A DNA stretch of 64,000 bases from positions 4,932,404 through 4,996,403 of the forward strand of contig CM030863.1 in the NCBI GenBank assembly GCA_018105865.1, given 5' to 3'. This DNA is from Metaphire vulgaris (taxonomy: Eukaryota > Annelida > Clitellata > Crassiclitellata > Megascolecidae). Shown here one piece after another: positions 53,346 through 64,000 of the stretch (positions within the stretch are counted from its first letter, which is position 1; each line of letters starts with the position of its first letter). The notes under the pieces were generated by a model, which was given only the letters and a program-made list of their open reading frames with translations, did no database searches and had not been told where the DNA came from. Both the position numbers and the translations under genes were made by a program.

Positions 53346-53430
53346 TGACAAGCAAAAAAAGTTATATCATCTCCATCCAGTCTCCAAACTTTTAACCTTG
53401 TCAGGCAAAAAAAGTCACCACATCATTTCT
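53346..53430 (+). repeat. Two iteron copies
   Basis: CTGACAAGCAAAAAAAGTTA and, about 57 bases later, TTGTCAGGCAAAAAAAGTCA. The surrounding element (GGGGCCCCAGAAAATG) is not bounded. Confidence 0.6.
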
Positions 53431-53783
53431 GCGTTAGGGGTGAAATGACGTGCCCTCTGTTTACGGCTGTTGGAACAGTTTGCCAACTAGAAAATTTAAA
53501 CCAGTCTGAGAAACCTTGGGCACTCCTGCAGCGTAAGGAAATGACATTTATTCAAACCTTTCTAAAAACCGTGTATTTAACTGTAACTCAATGTAAAATG
53601 GACGGATTTATTCATAGCGCTTTAAAAGTTATTTAAAATTATTTGATTCAGATATTTAATTAATGGGAAACCTTTTTGAAAATTTAGTCGTGTAGCGAAC
53701 CGAGTCTCCTGGAAAATCTCGAAACCTCAAACCAGGATCAACACTCTGACTCAACAGATGATTTTTGTAGGTAATCTCGTGGT

Positions 53784-54050
53784 CTACGCGTAAAGTACAC
53801 GTGTTTTTGAGTAGAATCTACCATGAATCGAGTGGACGACGGGAGCCATGTTCTGCGGAAGAGCGTTGAAGACGAAATCTTCTTCGGTTTTCGTCGTAAT
53901 TTTCAGTTTTTCGGTCGACGGATCCGATGCAGCGCTCGGCTTCTGTCGGGACTTGCTGTTGAATTGAAGCGATTGAGTGCATTTGATGCGTCGAATGATA
54001 CTCTGCTTCTTTTGAAGTGTTGTCAAATATTCTGTTTTGTTTTCGTCTAG
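53784..54050. other. GC-richer ORF-bearing stretch, possible 5-prime exon
   Basis: Open on both strands (plus 53823-54050 with ACCATGA start; minus 53784-54026). The plus reading, MNRVDDGSHVLRKSVEDEIF, lies upstream of the zinc-finger gene and could be part of its 5-prime end, but no donor joins it convincingly. Confidence 0.22.
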
Positions 54051-54355
54051 AAATTAATTCACATTTGTTCGTTGTTACTTTTGTTGCGCTATCTTAATGC
54101 ACGATGTGCTTTTGCATAGCGTTGACGCTGGGTATTTTTGTAGAGAAATTCCATTGATTTGATTTTTGAACCCTAGTATAACTTTCTATTGTATACTTTT
54201 TATACTGTAGGCCCTACAGCCAGTGCTGGATTAAGCACTTGCTAGCTGTTCTTCTTTAAGTTCTCTGCCCGGAAGCAGGTCCTGGTTCCCATTGGCGCCA
54301 TCTATCTCTGTCAGCTAGAATTTTCAGGCTATCCTACATCAACAGTTTAACTCAT

Positions 54356-54474
54356 TGTTGCTGACTTATTGAGAAATATTTAACAGCGATTGAATTTCTT
54401 TACAGAAATGATGGAACGTAAAGTATTATGTCCAACGTTGCATGTTATGTTGGTGAAGACAATCAAGGCTTTTT
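54356..54474 (+). repeat. 119-bp perfect duplicate of the zinc-finger exon start
   Basis: Identical to 55011-55129. It includes the intron end (TTCTTTACAG acceptor) and the first 69 bases of the exon with MMERKVLCPTLHVMLVKTIK, then diverges and meets a stop in frame at 54576. Confidence 0.97.
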
Positions 54475-55062
54475 TTGCTAGCTGTAGGATTAGAAAATGT
54501 GAGCCCAATCTGCCAATTCCCTCATTTTCCTGCGTTTGTCCACACTTCATTGCTTTTGTATGGTCACTGGGAAATTAACTGAATTTTGCAGTCAAGTCTG
54601 AAATTTCTAGATAATTTTCATTAGTGTCTGATCTAAAAGTTTCCTTCATTTGTTGGAATGGAAGACCTCGCTCATTGAGGAGTTCGATTGCTTCAACAGC
54701 ATGCAAGAGAACACTTCCCATTAAATATTTTTAATTTCACATTGTTTAATCAATGGTCATTTGATGTGGCCAACAATTTAATTCTGGTCATGCGTGCATT
54801 TACAGCCACCTTACGACCAGCATTGACTTCATATTTGATGATGCAGACTAGACAGTTTCAGTAGCAGAATTTTATTTGAAATAACCATTGCTGTTCACTA
54901 AACAGCACATACTATTGTCAGAATGTCAGGGGACAGTGAATTTTCAGGCCATCCATGTTATAATGTCTTGGCTACATCAATTGAACCCTTTAGTGTTTAA
55001 CTCTTAATATTGTTGCTGACTTATTGAGAAATATTTAACAGCGATTGAATTTCTTTACAGAA

Positions 55063-56445
55063 ATGATGGAACGTAAAGTATTATGTCCAACGTTGCATGT
55101 TATGTTGGTGAAGACAATCAAGGCTTTTTGTGAGGTCAACTTACAGTTCAACCATAAAGTTGAAATTACAGGAAGTTTGCATGTTCGGTCGGACGGTGAG
55201 AAAGTGTTCACTTGCCTCTTAGATGAGGAAATTGTCAGAGGTCAGACAGATGCCACTGCATCAAGAGTGGCAGAACTGGCAACAAGAATTAGTCTTGCCA
55301 ATGCAGCTCTTACTCTGCAGCACGTGCAGGGAGTAAACCACTCGCAACAGGTTGCAGAAGCGTTGCTATTTTCAATGCAGGGGGCGGTAGATTTAAACAG
55401 CTACTTTGTCAATCCCAGTCAGTCGGCGCTCATGGTTGGCTCGGACGATGTGCGGACGGTCAAAGACGATTGTTTGTCATCTAACGCTGCGCTGAGAGTT
55501 TCTCCGATTTCTCCCGCTCAGGATCGAAGCGCGGTTGACCTCAGCCTTGAAGATATTCGACAGAAGACGATCAAAGTATCTGACCAAATGCCAATTATTG
55601 CCTCAATGCCACATTTCACTGAATCTCACCAGCGACCTTCCAATCGACGAGTAGAGACGGTCGCTAAGACGTTGGCTGCAATCAAGGCAAGTAACGCGAG
55701 TAGAATCGAAGCGAACAATGCAGGAGCTAATCAGAGTTTTTCGCAGAATCACGTAAAACTTCCTGATATCAAAACTCTGGCGATGGCTCATCGCCTTCCG
55801 AGCTATCAGAATGCCAGGCCAGACGAAGCTGTGATGTCAAATGCTGCAGAGGTTGCGAGCATTACTGGTGCTTCACCCATTCTCAGTTCGCTTCCTCTTG
55901 CTGGCCAGAATTCAGTGACCGATGTAGGAGGCCTGGACACGGGTGCTAAGCCAGATGTTGGTCGAGGCGCGGCTGCGCCGTCCGGGCAGCGGAAGAAATT
56001 CCAGTGCATGTTCTGCGGAATCTTTTTGTCGACCAAGTGCTATCTCAAAAACCACGTAAACGCGATGCACACTCGCTCACGAGTTTATCAGTGCGAGTTG
56101 TGCGAGCACTTCTTCTACTCGGCTGGTGCAATGCGTATACATAAGCTGCGCAATCACTGGCAGGGCTCGAAGAAGCACAGGTGCGAGCACTGTGGCGAGA
56201 ACTTTCTGCTACCAATCGAGCTTCGAAAGCACATCAAGAAGAAACACTTTGTGGCTGGTTCCCTTGTGGAAACAGAGCCTGCAAAACTGGAACCAGGCGA
56301 AGTTCCTGCCTCAAGATCTCAATATCTCTGTCCGTTGTATTCAATGCCGGCAATGACGCTGTCGCAGGCAGTCCTCCTTCCCTCCACCTCCATGGTTCCT
56401 ATGACAACGGAAATGTTGTTGGGAAGCGATTCAGTTACTGAATAA
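55063..56445 (+). CDS. C2H2 zinc-finger protein, three fingers
   Basis: 460 residues from ATG 55063, directly after the acceptor TTCTTTACAG at 55060, to a stop at 56445. A GT-rich, intronless coding exon. The N-terminal 310 residues have no recognised domain; two stretches are hydrophilic with serine/valine/aspartate repeats. Three C2H2 fingers at about residues 313-396: FQCMFCG...HVNAMH, YQCELCE...HKLRNH, HRCEHCG...HIKKKH. The short alanine/proline C-terminus follows. Three clustered fingers suggest sequence-specific DNA binding in the nucleus. The acceptor shows that at least one 5-prime exon (probably untranslated) precedes it. The exact family is not known to me. Confidence 0.88.
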   Translation: MMERKVLCPTLHVMLVKTIKAFCEVNLQFNHKVEITGSLHVRSDGEKVFTCLLDEEIVRGQTDATASRVAELATRISLANAALTLQHVQGVNHSQQVAEALLFSMQGAVDLNSYFVNPSQSALMVGSDDVRTVKDDCLSSNAALRVSPISPAQDRSAVDLSLEDIRQKTIKVSDQMPIIASMPHFTESHQRPSNRRVETVAKTLAAIKASNASRIEANNAGANQSFSQNHVKLPDIKTLAMAHRLPSYQNARPDEAVMSNAAEVASITGASPILSSLPLAGQNSVTDVGGLDTGAKPDVGRGAAAPSGQRKKFQCMFCGIFLSTKCYLKNHVNAMHTRSRVYQCELCEHFFYSAGAMRIHKLRNHWQGSKKHRCEHCGENFLLPIELRKHIKKKHFVAGSLVETEPAKLEPGEVPASRSQYLCPLYSMPAMTLSQAVLLPSTSMVPMTTEMLLGSDSVTE

Positions 56446-58025
56446 AGTGGAGTCTGGTAAAGGGATTTTGTTGAGTAAATATGTTCAGTTTGTTGACTGC
56501 AATTATGTTGATAGTTTTGTTAATTGATGCCAATTGTATCTGCTGCATCACAATGGCCATGGTTTACATTGTGTGCATCTGAACCATGCTACAGCGTTTT
56601 GCTGTTTGTCACAATTGTGAAGACCATTTCTTTGCCCTTCATTTGCTTTTGTAACACACTCTGATTCATGATCACTGGTTAGAGGAGCTGTTGCTGGCAG
56701 AAATGTTCATATAACAGGTTTCACCTGTATTTGTTAGCTTTAGAACTTGTAGTATATTTGTAATATGAGTCTTTGCCCTCTTATATTTATATTTCTAAGT
56801 TAGTATTGTTTTGAAAAATTGTTTTGATAGTGGATTGAGCTTGCTGCTTCTCTTGTTCCAAGAGATGTAAACTGAAGAATATAGTTTGGGTTTTTATTCA
56901 GGAATTCATGTGTTGCCTCTTCAGTTTAATTTGTAGATAATTCTGCTAAAAGTTACAACAGTGATATTGTTTCGGTGTGCTTTATATAACATTTTTACAA
57001 CCGAATTCCCATGTATTCAATCCTGCAATGATTACAATTTATTGTGACAAGAAAGCATTTAAGCAGTTAGTTGATGATTGTGAATTTTCACTGACAGTAT
57101 CTATAAGGCATAGCTTTGCAGAACAACTGTGTTCAGAATGGAGGTGTAACAGCTCGGCCTGTGTGCTTTTATTCGGATCAACATAACTCTGTCTCCTGTT
57201 TTTTTCTGTTGTAAAAATGTATTGACTAAACAATCCTTTCTTCGTGAATTTGTTCCACGTACCCAAACTCTGTTTGCCATGCCGGTTTCAGTGCAGTTGC
57301 CATCTTTATCTAGTTCTGTGCTTTGTCTTTCTTCATATTTTGTCTTATCTATTGCCGTTGACTTCCTGCATCTTGCTCTGCCATTTGAGTCTCTTCCAGT
57401 CTGTTTTTCATTACAGTGGGCAGGACTAGTACTGAGCCTTGTCTTAACAGTTTGATTGAGATTTCTTCTAATGCCATAACTTGTTAAGGTACTAAAATGC
57501 TTAATTTACCTTTCTGTTTCTGATCATTTTTGCTTCTTCGTCTCTCAGTCATTGTCCAAGGTTATAAAAATGCTTGACGCTCAATTTTTCCTTTGATTGC
57601 TGTGTTATTCACAGCAATCTTTTATTTTCAGTTTTCATGGTTTCTGTTCTTCGGCAAAAATGTTTCTCTTTTTCAACTTGTTTCTTTTTTCCGTTCTTTC
57701 ATTTCATCTGCTTCTTAAAATAAATTTTTTTGCAGAGTGAGAATTTATGTTCTTTCACTTGTTCTGCATTTATGTGTGAATTTGAGGAGTTTACCTTGGT
57801 CTTGCATCTGCTCAGACACAGATTTGCTGTTGCAAAAGAGCTGATGTCTGAAGTGGATGACAGACTGTGGCAACGTGTCTTGTTTTTTGCTCTGGTTTCC
57901 TGCCTCAGTCAACCATCTGCACATGGCTCTTTGATTTAATAATGTTTACTTAGATCTCCTAGAATATAATGCCAATAATTATAAATGATCACATTAACTG
58001 TTTTGACATATGTATACCACTGTAT

Positions 58026-58095
58026 TACCACTCTGTTCAATTCACTATTCTGGTCTGTGGTACCACTGTGTTCAATTCACTATTCTGGTCTGTGT
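58026..58095 (+). repeat. 35-bp tandem duplication
   Basis: Two units of TACCACTSTGTTCAATTCAC and what follows (CTGGTCTGTG), 1-2 mismatches. Confidence 0.9.
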
Positions 58096-58329
58096 TAAGG
58101 ACCAAATATTTGCCTTATTGTGTACGAAGCAGACTCTCATTTCTTTAATGATCTTATGCGGAATTCGTTTCTGCACTGTCCTTTTATGCTAGTTTTTACT
58201 TTAAGACATTTTTAAAGCAGCTAGTTAGTGGTCCTTCTGATTTGAATATTGTTTTCTAAAGTGGCTCTTTTCTGTTATTGACTTTGACAGCAAAATTAAA
58301 ATTGTCAATGATCTGTGCAAATGGCTTGG

Positions 58330-58456
58330 TTTGCTAAAGCCTGTTGAGATTTCAATGGTTGTCAAAGCTTTTAGATTTTTACTCTTAAAATAATTTAAGA
58401 GTAAAAATCTAAAAGCTTTGACAACCATTGAAATCTCAACTACAGGCTTTAGTAAA
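58330..58456. repeat. Long perfect-arm hairpin (60-bp arms, 4-base loop)
   Basis: Left arm 58330-58389, loop ATAA, right arm 58394-58456. The arms are complementary except for one 3-base insertion and one mismatch. It could be a foldback MITE or an RNA hairpin in the zinc-finger transcript. Confidence 0.95.
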
Positions 58457-59007
58457 TGCTTTAACCCATATAACTGAATGCTTTTGGAATCTGTCCCCAA
58501 TCTTAAACTTGTATGAAATTCCTTGTTAGTTGAATGACATCAAACATATTTTACATACTTATTTTCACGTTTTCCCCCAGTACATGCCATGCTAGTTTCA
58601 TTGCAGTTTCCCCCTTTGGATTTGGTTTTGCAGTACACTGAATTTTTATCAGGCTAATTTGTCTCTGATATCAATTATTGTTTTACTTTGCTTGTCTGTA
58701 GCTTCCATAGGTTCATGTTTTTATAGTCAGTTACATTTGCACTCTATTTATAGATGCATTGAGCCAAAACGTGAGCATTTCTCTACGATTAATTACCAAA
58801 CGTTTACGCTGTTACTTCATCATTTTATTAATGTTTTTCGTCAGACAGCAGTGCTTCTAGTTGAGCTGATAACATCTCAGATTGCTATAGCATCTATAGC
58901 ACGTGGTTGACACATTGTAATTGAGAGAATGAAATATTTTGAAAATATGTTATTTTGAATTTCACATATTGGTATGCTAATGTTGAATTATAATTTATGT
59001 GCAATGA

Positions 59008-59105
59008 AATAATGTATTTCTTTTGTGTAATTTACCGAGAAACTTACATTAAAGACAATAATGTATTTCTTTTGTGTAATTTACTGAGAAACTTACATTA
59101 GAGAC
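59008..59105 (+). repeat. 49-bp tandem duplication
   Basis: Two units starting AATAATGTATTTCTTTTGTG and ending in GAC, with two mismatches. Confidence 0.95.
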
Positions 59106-59167
59106 ATGCTACAGACTATTTCAAATTTAGAATTACTGTTTTAGTTTTAAGTTTGAGACTTGATATC

Positions 59168-59518
59168 CAGTGCTTTTTTCAGTGGGAACTCACGGGAATG
59201 GCGTTCTCACGCTTTTTTTACCAGATTTGTTTATGTATTGATATGCAATAATGCATGTGGGAATGCACGGGAACAGCATTCCCACACCTTCAGATTTTCT
59301 TATATATTGATGTGCAATAATGTGCATGTTTTACTTACGATGGATTTTTTTAAACTTTTTAAAAAGGTCATCACTTTTTGACACTTGATGAACACAAGAA
59401 ATCATCATCACCACTAAATATATAAAAAATTTCAAAATGTTTTAGTAGCCCGTAGAAATTTCTCTTGATGGCCCAGGAAATGAGTTCCCAAACCTTTTTC
59501 CTTGAAAGAAGAGCACTG
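59168..59518. mobile_element. hAT-type MITE (CAGTGCTTTTTTC ends)
   Basis: 351 bp with ends CAGTGCTTTTTTCAGTGGGA and CTTGAAAGAAGAGCACTG; flanks TTGATATC and CTGATATC (7 of 8). Contains AAAAAGGTCATCAC and an AACACAAGAAATCATCATCA stretch, weak relatives of the iteron. Confidence 0.85.
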
Positions 59519-61362
59519 CTGATATCCATTGTTCTGCAGTTTAGGAATAAAAATCTGATATTATATACAATCAGCATGAGTGAGATGTTAACATTGTTTT
59601 TTCAAGCATAACATTTGTTAAAATTGTTGGCTTGAATATAATGATGGGATTTGTTGACAACAAAATGCATATGATATTCTTACTTTTATATTGAATTAGA
59701 ACAGGAATCACATACACTTGTCTACAAACCATTGGAATCACTTTACCACATGGCTCATAAAAGTTTATATAGAAATGTTTTGTTTATGTATCATTTAATG
59801 GGATTTAAGTTTTGTTTTTGACTATATCTTTCTTCTCGCACAATTGTCTTCTTCCAGAGAGCTAAAATTTTCTTCTTTGTTAAATTTGAACCCATTTTTT
59901 TACAAACAGATGCTTGTATTTTCTCAAAATATATTGCAATCTGTTATCTAGTCAGTTGTAGCTTATATTATCAAATAATTTATTTTGACATTGCTGCATT
60001 TCTATGCTTAGTTTCACTTGTTATATTGCAAGGTACACATGGTGACCAACTTCACTAGTAATGGAGTTATGTTTTGCTGATAGCAAATTAATAGTCATTA
60101 CATAATGCTAGTAAATTTCTTATACCAAAATGATTAAAACCCAAGTTTTCTTGGTTGCTTATGGCTTTTGAGTCTGTAATTCTAAAAAGTACCCACAGAT
60201 AGCAAGACAGCTTTTTGACAGTGCACATAATACTGCTGATGCAATGTACTCAAAGTTTTCCATCTCATTGGTTTAGATGTTTTTTGGTGTGAACCTACTT
60301 CATTTTGAAAAATTAGACGCTAATGGGCATTAGTTATGATTTGACAAGAGGTACCAATGCAGCCATATTTGTCAACATTTTCAGTTTTAATCCAGCATTT
60401 TGAATGCCTTTTCTTTTTGAATATGATGAATTAAGTGCATAAAAACTGGAGCTTTGTAAAAAGTTGTATAAATAGACTTTAAACTGTACTTATATAATTT
60501 CTAATCAAAGCCTTCCAATTGCAGTTACACCCCTGCTTTATCATCCATTGTAATCTGTTGTTTCCATGGTTTGATCTAGTCACCGATATTACAGTAGTCT
60601 TACAAGTCTTTGGTTTAGGCAAATACTTTATCTGCGTTTTATGATAAAGCATCTACAAAAGTTGTACAATGTTTATGAAGACTTAGTAAACCTGTTTTCT
60701 TTGTATGACTAGTTATGGTAGTGTGAATTCAGGAATTGGAGAATTATAATCAGAGAATAGGATAATACTGACACTAAGAGTGTGACTTGTTTATTTATTT
60801 TAGTATTATGTAATTATATAAGATAATTAGTCATAAATATTGAGACAGAAACATAGTATAGTTAGGGATAAGATCAGTGAAGCAGAGAAATGCCACTCAC
60901 TGTGTTGAAAATTTTTATCATAATAGAAAGCAGGATGCAGTTTATGGTTGTTTTGATTTTGCACTTGATAAATGATATTTCTGAAGAAATAAGTGCAATA
61001 ACTTGCACTGAATTAGACACAATATGTGTGACTTGGAACACACATATCATAGATAAAATATGAGAAAGCTGGTCAAAACAAAATTCTTCCTAAGTAAACG
61101 TCCTGGAATTCTAAAAGTTATTTTTTTATTGCATTACTGTCTTAACCGTTCACTTGTTTGGTTAGTCATGCCTTTGACTCTAGCAATGTTAATGACTCTT
61201 AGTAATATTATTAGTATCTCTATTAATGAATCTAGTAATATTCTAGCATTCTATGACTGATTTCAGAATTTACAAAATAGATTTATAAAGATAATTGATG
61301 TTATTTTTGAAGCAATTTGTAACATTTGTTTTGAGTCACAGAATGACTGGCCATTGACATTG

Positions 61363-61368
61363 AATAAA
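61363..61368 (+). terminator. AATAAA polyadenylation signal
   Basis: Within TTGAATAAACATG; the first good signal seen on the plus strand downstream of the zinc-finger gene. Assignment to that gene is inference. Confidence 0.4.
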
Positions 61369-61385
61369 CATGATTATCTAACGGA

Positions 61386-62005
61386 TGTATTTGACATTTT
61401 TATTGTCAGAATTAAAGTAATTTTGTTTATGACTTGGGCCATAACAGTACAAAAGAGTGAGCAAAAGAAAAAGATGCCATATGGAAGTTTCTATAAAGGG
61501 CTCATCCATATACTGTAATATGTAGGCAAAAGGCATAGTTTTCAACCCCTCATGTACTATTATGGATGGACCCAAAATTCAAACTGTTTATAAAAGCTTT
61601 TAGACAACAAATGTAACTGATGACACATAGTAAATGTCATTTGAAATGGGATATGTGTGGTTGAGATGCAAGGAAGGAAAATTCTGGCTATAATCCAACA
61701 TTTTGTGCTTGTCAAGTACATATTTGGCAGAATTTTTACAAACTAAGATAATAAATTCAGAGTATTTATCATTATTGTTGTATTATCAGTTACAACTATC
61801 AACAAGTTTAAAAATTACATATTCACAAGAGGCAGAAAATAAATGTAAACAAGCACATTAAATCCGGAGTGCAAAATTATCAAGCCACTGAAAGCCTCCA
61901 GAGTGAAATATTTGACAGCTGTTGACAAATTAAAGCTGTGTCATGGGCATACACAGCAATCAACTTTCAAGTTTTCTTTCAGGGACAGACTGGTAAGATC
62001 AACAA
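61386..62005. other. Short intergenic gap between convergent genes
   Basis: AT-rich, no features. Confidence 0.35.
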
Positions 62006-62009
62006 ACCT

Positions 62010-63286
62010 AGATTTTATTCAACACTTACATTTTATTCTTAATTGTACATTACAGCAATTATTTACATCTTAGCCATAACATAAGAAGATTCTGCAAAAA
62101 TAATAGCACAGTAATGCCAAAATCACAAAATTATTAAATTTTAACATGCAAACTTATCCAGGGACAAACTTTATTTAAAATCTTGAAAATTAAGATAATC
62201 AAATGTACCAAATTCTACTTTAAATGGTTTGTCCAGTGTGTTCATTTGTCAGAACCTGCTTAATTTTACATCATAGATGAAACTCTTAAGAACATTTTAC
62301 AATATGAAGATAAAAAGCAAATAGAATATGTATGTGGATTGGACGAGAGTTTAAAATACATCAAAGAGCTTTTGCAGATCTTTTGTAAAATTCAAAATGC
62401 AACGATTAAAACTCGCAAAGGAACGGGATGAACAACATTTCTGATGAGTTAAAAAATTTGACAAAACTGTCCAAGTTTATTTTTCACCATGAACAGAAAA
62501 ATGCAAAGTGGAGAGATAAATTATGCCTATATAAGAATTCTTAGTAGCATTCCATAAAATCAGCAGTCAGTTTAATTTTTAAAAATAAGACCATATACAT
62601 ATATATATTAATCAACTATAATTGCAAATATGTATAATAAAATGGATAGAGAGACATTGTATCTACAGAGACATAGAAAATTCTACACATAAAATAGTTT
62701 AGTCATTACATCATAATATATTAAATCTGAGAAAGCCAGACTGTCATATGTAAGAGCTAAAACAGGCAAGTACCATATACACACACACACACACATGCTG
62801 CCCATAATTTACTTAATCAAAAAGGACTGAATGGCTTTCTATGACTTATGTTTCAGGACAAAGGTGTTCACATCCAAATTCAGTCAAGCAATTCAAAAGT
62901 TCAAAAGGGAAAGATGAAAGAAGTGTCAGTCCATATTCGAATTTTGCATGGAAAATTGCATACAATCACATATTTACTTAGAAATCGGATTCTTTCCCAA
63001 GAGCAATGCTCAGAATGCTTTGCTTTGGTCCTACGGCGGGCATTGTCCGACTGAACTTCAGAGCTTGCAGTCAGTCTCATTTGCCGGAGTGATCCAGATG
63101 CTACGATATTACGCTGACATTGCAACATCAGATTACATTCAGCTTCTTTCCTTTGAAGCAAAATTCGCGTTGATAAAATGCGATTCAGTCAGTCGAGACC
63201 GAAGTTCTCAATCAGGAGACGCTGCATTCTGGTCCAAATCTGTTGCGGTGAGTGGTCCCCTCTTTACAACTCGTGTGCCACTTCAG
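62010..63286 (-). other. Probable 3-prime UTR of the minus-strand gene
   Basis: Two AATAAA signals on the minus strand (plus-strand TTTATT at about 62014 and 62034) lie 1.25 kb after the stop at 63287. Open frames on both strands at 62901-63334 (for example the 128-residue plus frame) have no recognised domain. A short (AC)n run is at 62779-62794. Confidence 0.35.
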
Positions 63287-63537
63287 CTAACAGTAGGTGG
63301 TCTTGAAAGGCTGACCGTGGTCATTCAGCGTTAATGTGTAAACTGCATCGTCGTGCATGTCTACATAGTCGGGCATGACTTCAGTGTGCAAGGGCATCTG
63401 ATGACCAGGAGTGACATTATCTGTGCCTACATCATGAGATTCAACTGTAGCTGCTTCATGTTCGCCCAACAACTGAAGCTCGGCATCGTCGAGCATTGCT
63501 CGAGTTTCAGCGACCGTCTGAGAAACGATATCCAACT
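63287..63537 (-). CDS. Last coding exon of an unrecognised gene
   Basis: The minus-strand acceptor TTCTCGTCAG is followed by LDIVSQTVAETRAMLDDAEL and an acidic, histidine-containing C-terminus ending HDDAVYTLTLNDHGQPFKTT plus YC, then a stop. Codon use looks real and the helical acidic start could be a coiled-coil end. The rest of the gene lies beyond the window or in unseen upstream exons. It converges on the zinc-finger gene. Confidence 0.45.
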
Positions 63538-63635
63538 GACGAGAAAACTACAACAAAATCACCATAACACCATAACTATTACATCAACTACAGTCAACAA
63601 ATATAACACACGTACAAAAGTTTCAACATCTACAG

Positions 63636-63870
63636 CAGGCATGTCAAACTGGCGGCCAGCAGGCCACATGCAGCCCTTTACAAGCTGCCCTGCGGCCCGC
63701 ACAAAGATTTCTACAAATTTTAATGTTTTCTTTAACAACACAATTTCTCAAGTCGATCACTTATGGCAATGTTTGAGTCAATCTATGTGTGTGAACAGTT
63801 ATTTTCTTGTATGAAATTAATAAAAGCTGCTCGGAGAACAAAGCTTATTGATCGCGGACCACCTGAGAAA
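63636..63870 (+). mobile_element. hAT fragment with transposase end
   Basis: Starts CAGGCATGTCAAACTGGCGG, a hAT terminal sequence, and runs into a plus-strand frame MAMFESIYVCEQLFSCMKLI, the hAT dimerisation block (F-x-S-x-Y-x-C-E-x-x-F-S-x-M). It ends near 63870 without a second terminus. Confidence 0.8.
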
Positions 63871-63884
63871 TATGAAACCAGTGT

Positions 63885-64000
63885 CTGCCAAGCAAAAAAA
63901 AAGCTCGCCTATCAAACAGGCAAAAAAAACGCCTATCAAAAAGGCTGACAAGCAAAAAACGTTATCGTTATCAAAAAGGCCAAAAAAATCAAAAAGGCTG
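63885..64000 (+). repeat. Iteron-rich tail at the window end
   Basis: Repeated GCCTATCAAAMAGGC and CTGACAAGCAAAAAACGTTA units; continues past the window edge. Confidence 0.7.

Larger units (their letters stand above)
56446..61385 (+). other. Probable long 3-prime UTR / downstream DNA of the zinc-finger gene
   Basis: AT-rich, T-rich on the plus strand, no coding signal. First well-placed AATAAA at 61363. Contains the hairpin at 58330-58456 and the MITE at 59168-59518. That it is all UTR is inference. Confidence 0.35.

Noticed and set aside
55603..56036. Minus-strand ORFs within the zinc-finger gene
   Set aside because: Shadow frames of the 460-residue plus-strand protein.
62948..63334. 128-residue plus-strand ORF
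   Set aside because: No recognised motif, overlaps the probable UTR of the minus-strand gene, and the opposite strand is partly open as well.

Overview
This window is nuclear DNA from an animal, most likely a marine invertebrate. Genes are split by GT-AG introns, intergenic DNA is AT-rich, and transposon relics, SINEs and microsatellites are dense. A short TTAGGG-type tract is present, and the palindrome TAGGCCTA is frequent. I suspect a non-vertebrate deuterostome, but the sequence does not prove the species. There is no sign of prokaryotic, organellar or viral genome organisation.

Layout. Positions 1-25,000 are almost entirely transposon debris: a decayed gypsy-type pol (2.9-4.3 kb, minus), a miniature LTR element (4.3-5.0 kb), tandemly duplicated LTR-element segments (7.6-9.4 kb), a Merlin/IS1595-like transposase relic (12.8-13.3 kb), a zinc-finger ORF between repeated modules (13.9-15.8 kb), a piggyBac transposase interrupted by a 2.3-kb hAT element (15.9-19.3 kb), and an LTR with two heat-shock-element matches (22.4-23.3 kb). 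Positions 25,675-36,462 hold a DEG/ENaC/ASIC-type sodium channel gene on the minus strand. Six exons are resolved and the introns are full of hAT-type MITEs. Positions 36,490-40,150 are mainly MITEs.

Positions 40,185-51,430 hold a complete minus-strand mitochondrial carrier gene of the SLC25A23/24/25/41 (SCaMC, ATP-Mg/Pi carrier) family. It has seven exons, all in phase, and no EF-hand region, as in SLC25A41. An interstitial telomeric tract flanked by an 18-bp direct repeat lies in its first intron. Positions 54,356-61,380 hold a plus-strand C2H2 zinc-finger gene whose coding-exon start is partly duplicated upstream. It converges on a minus-strand gene whose last coding exon is at 63,287-63,537 and whose product I do not recognise.

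The most unusual signal is distributed. Many MITEs from different terminal-repeat families, most with 8-bp target duplications, share an internal repeated motif close to GACAAGCAAAAAAGGTCATC, often two or three times about 50-75 bp apart. This may mark a common transposase- or host-protein-binding sequence. The host genes have no evident common pathway (ion channel, mitochondrial nucleotide carrier, DNA-binding regulator).
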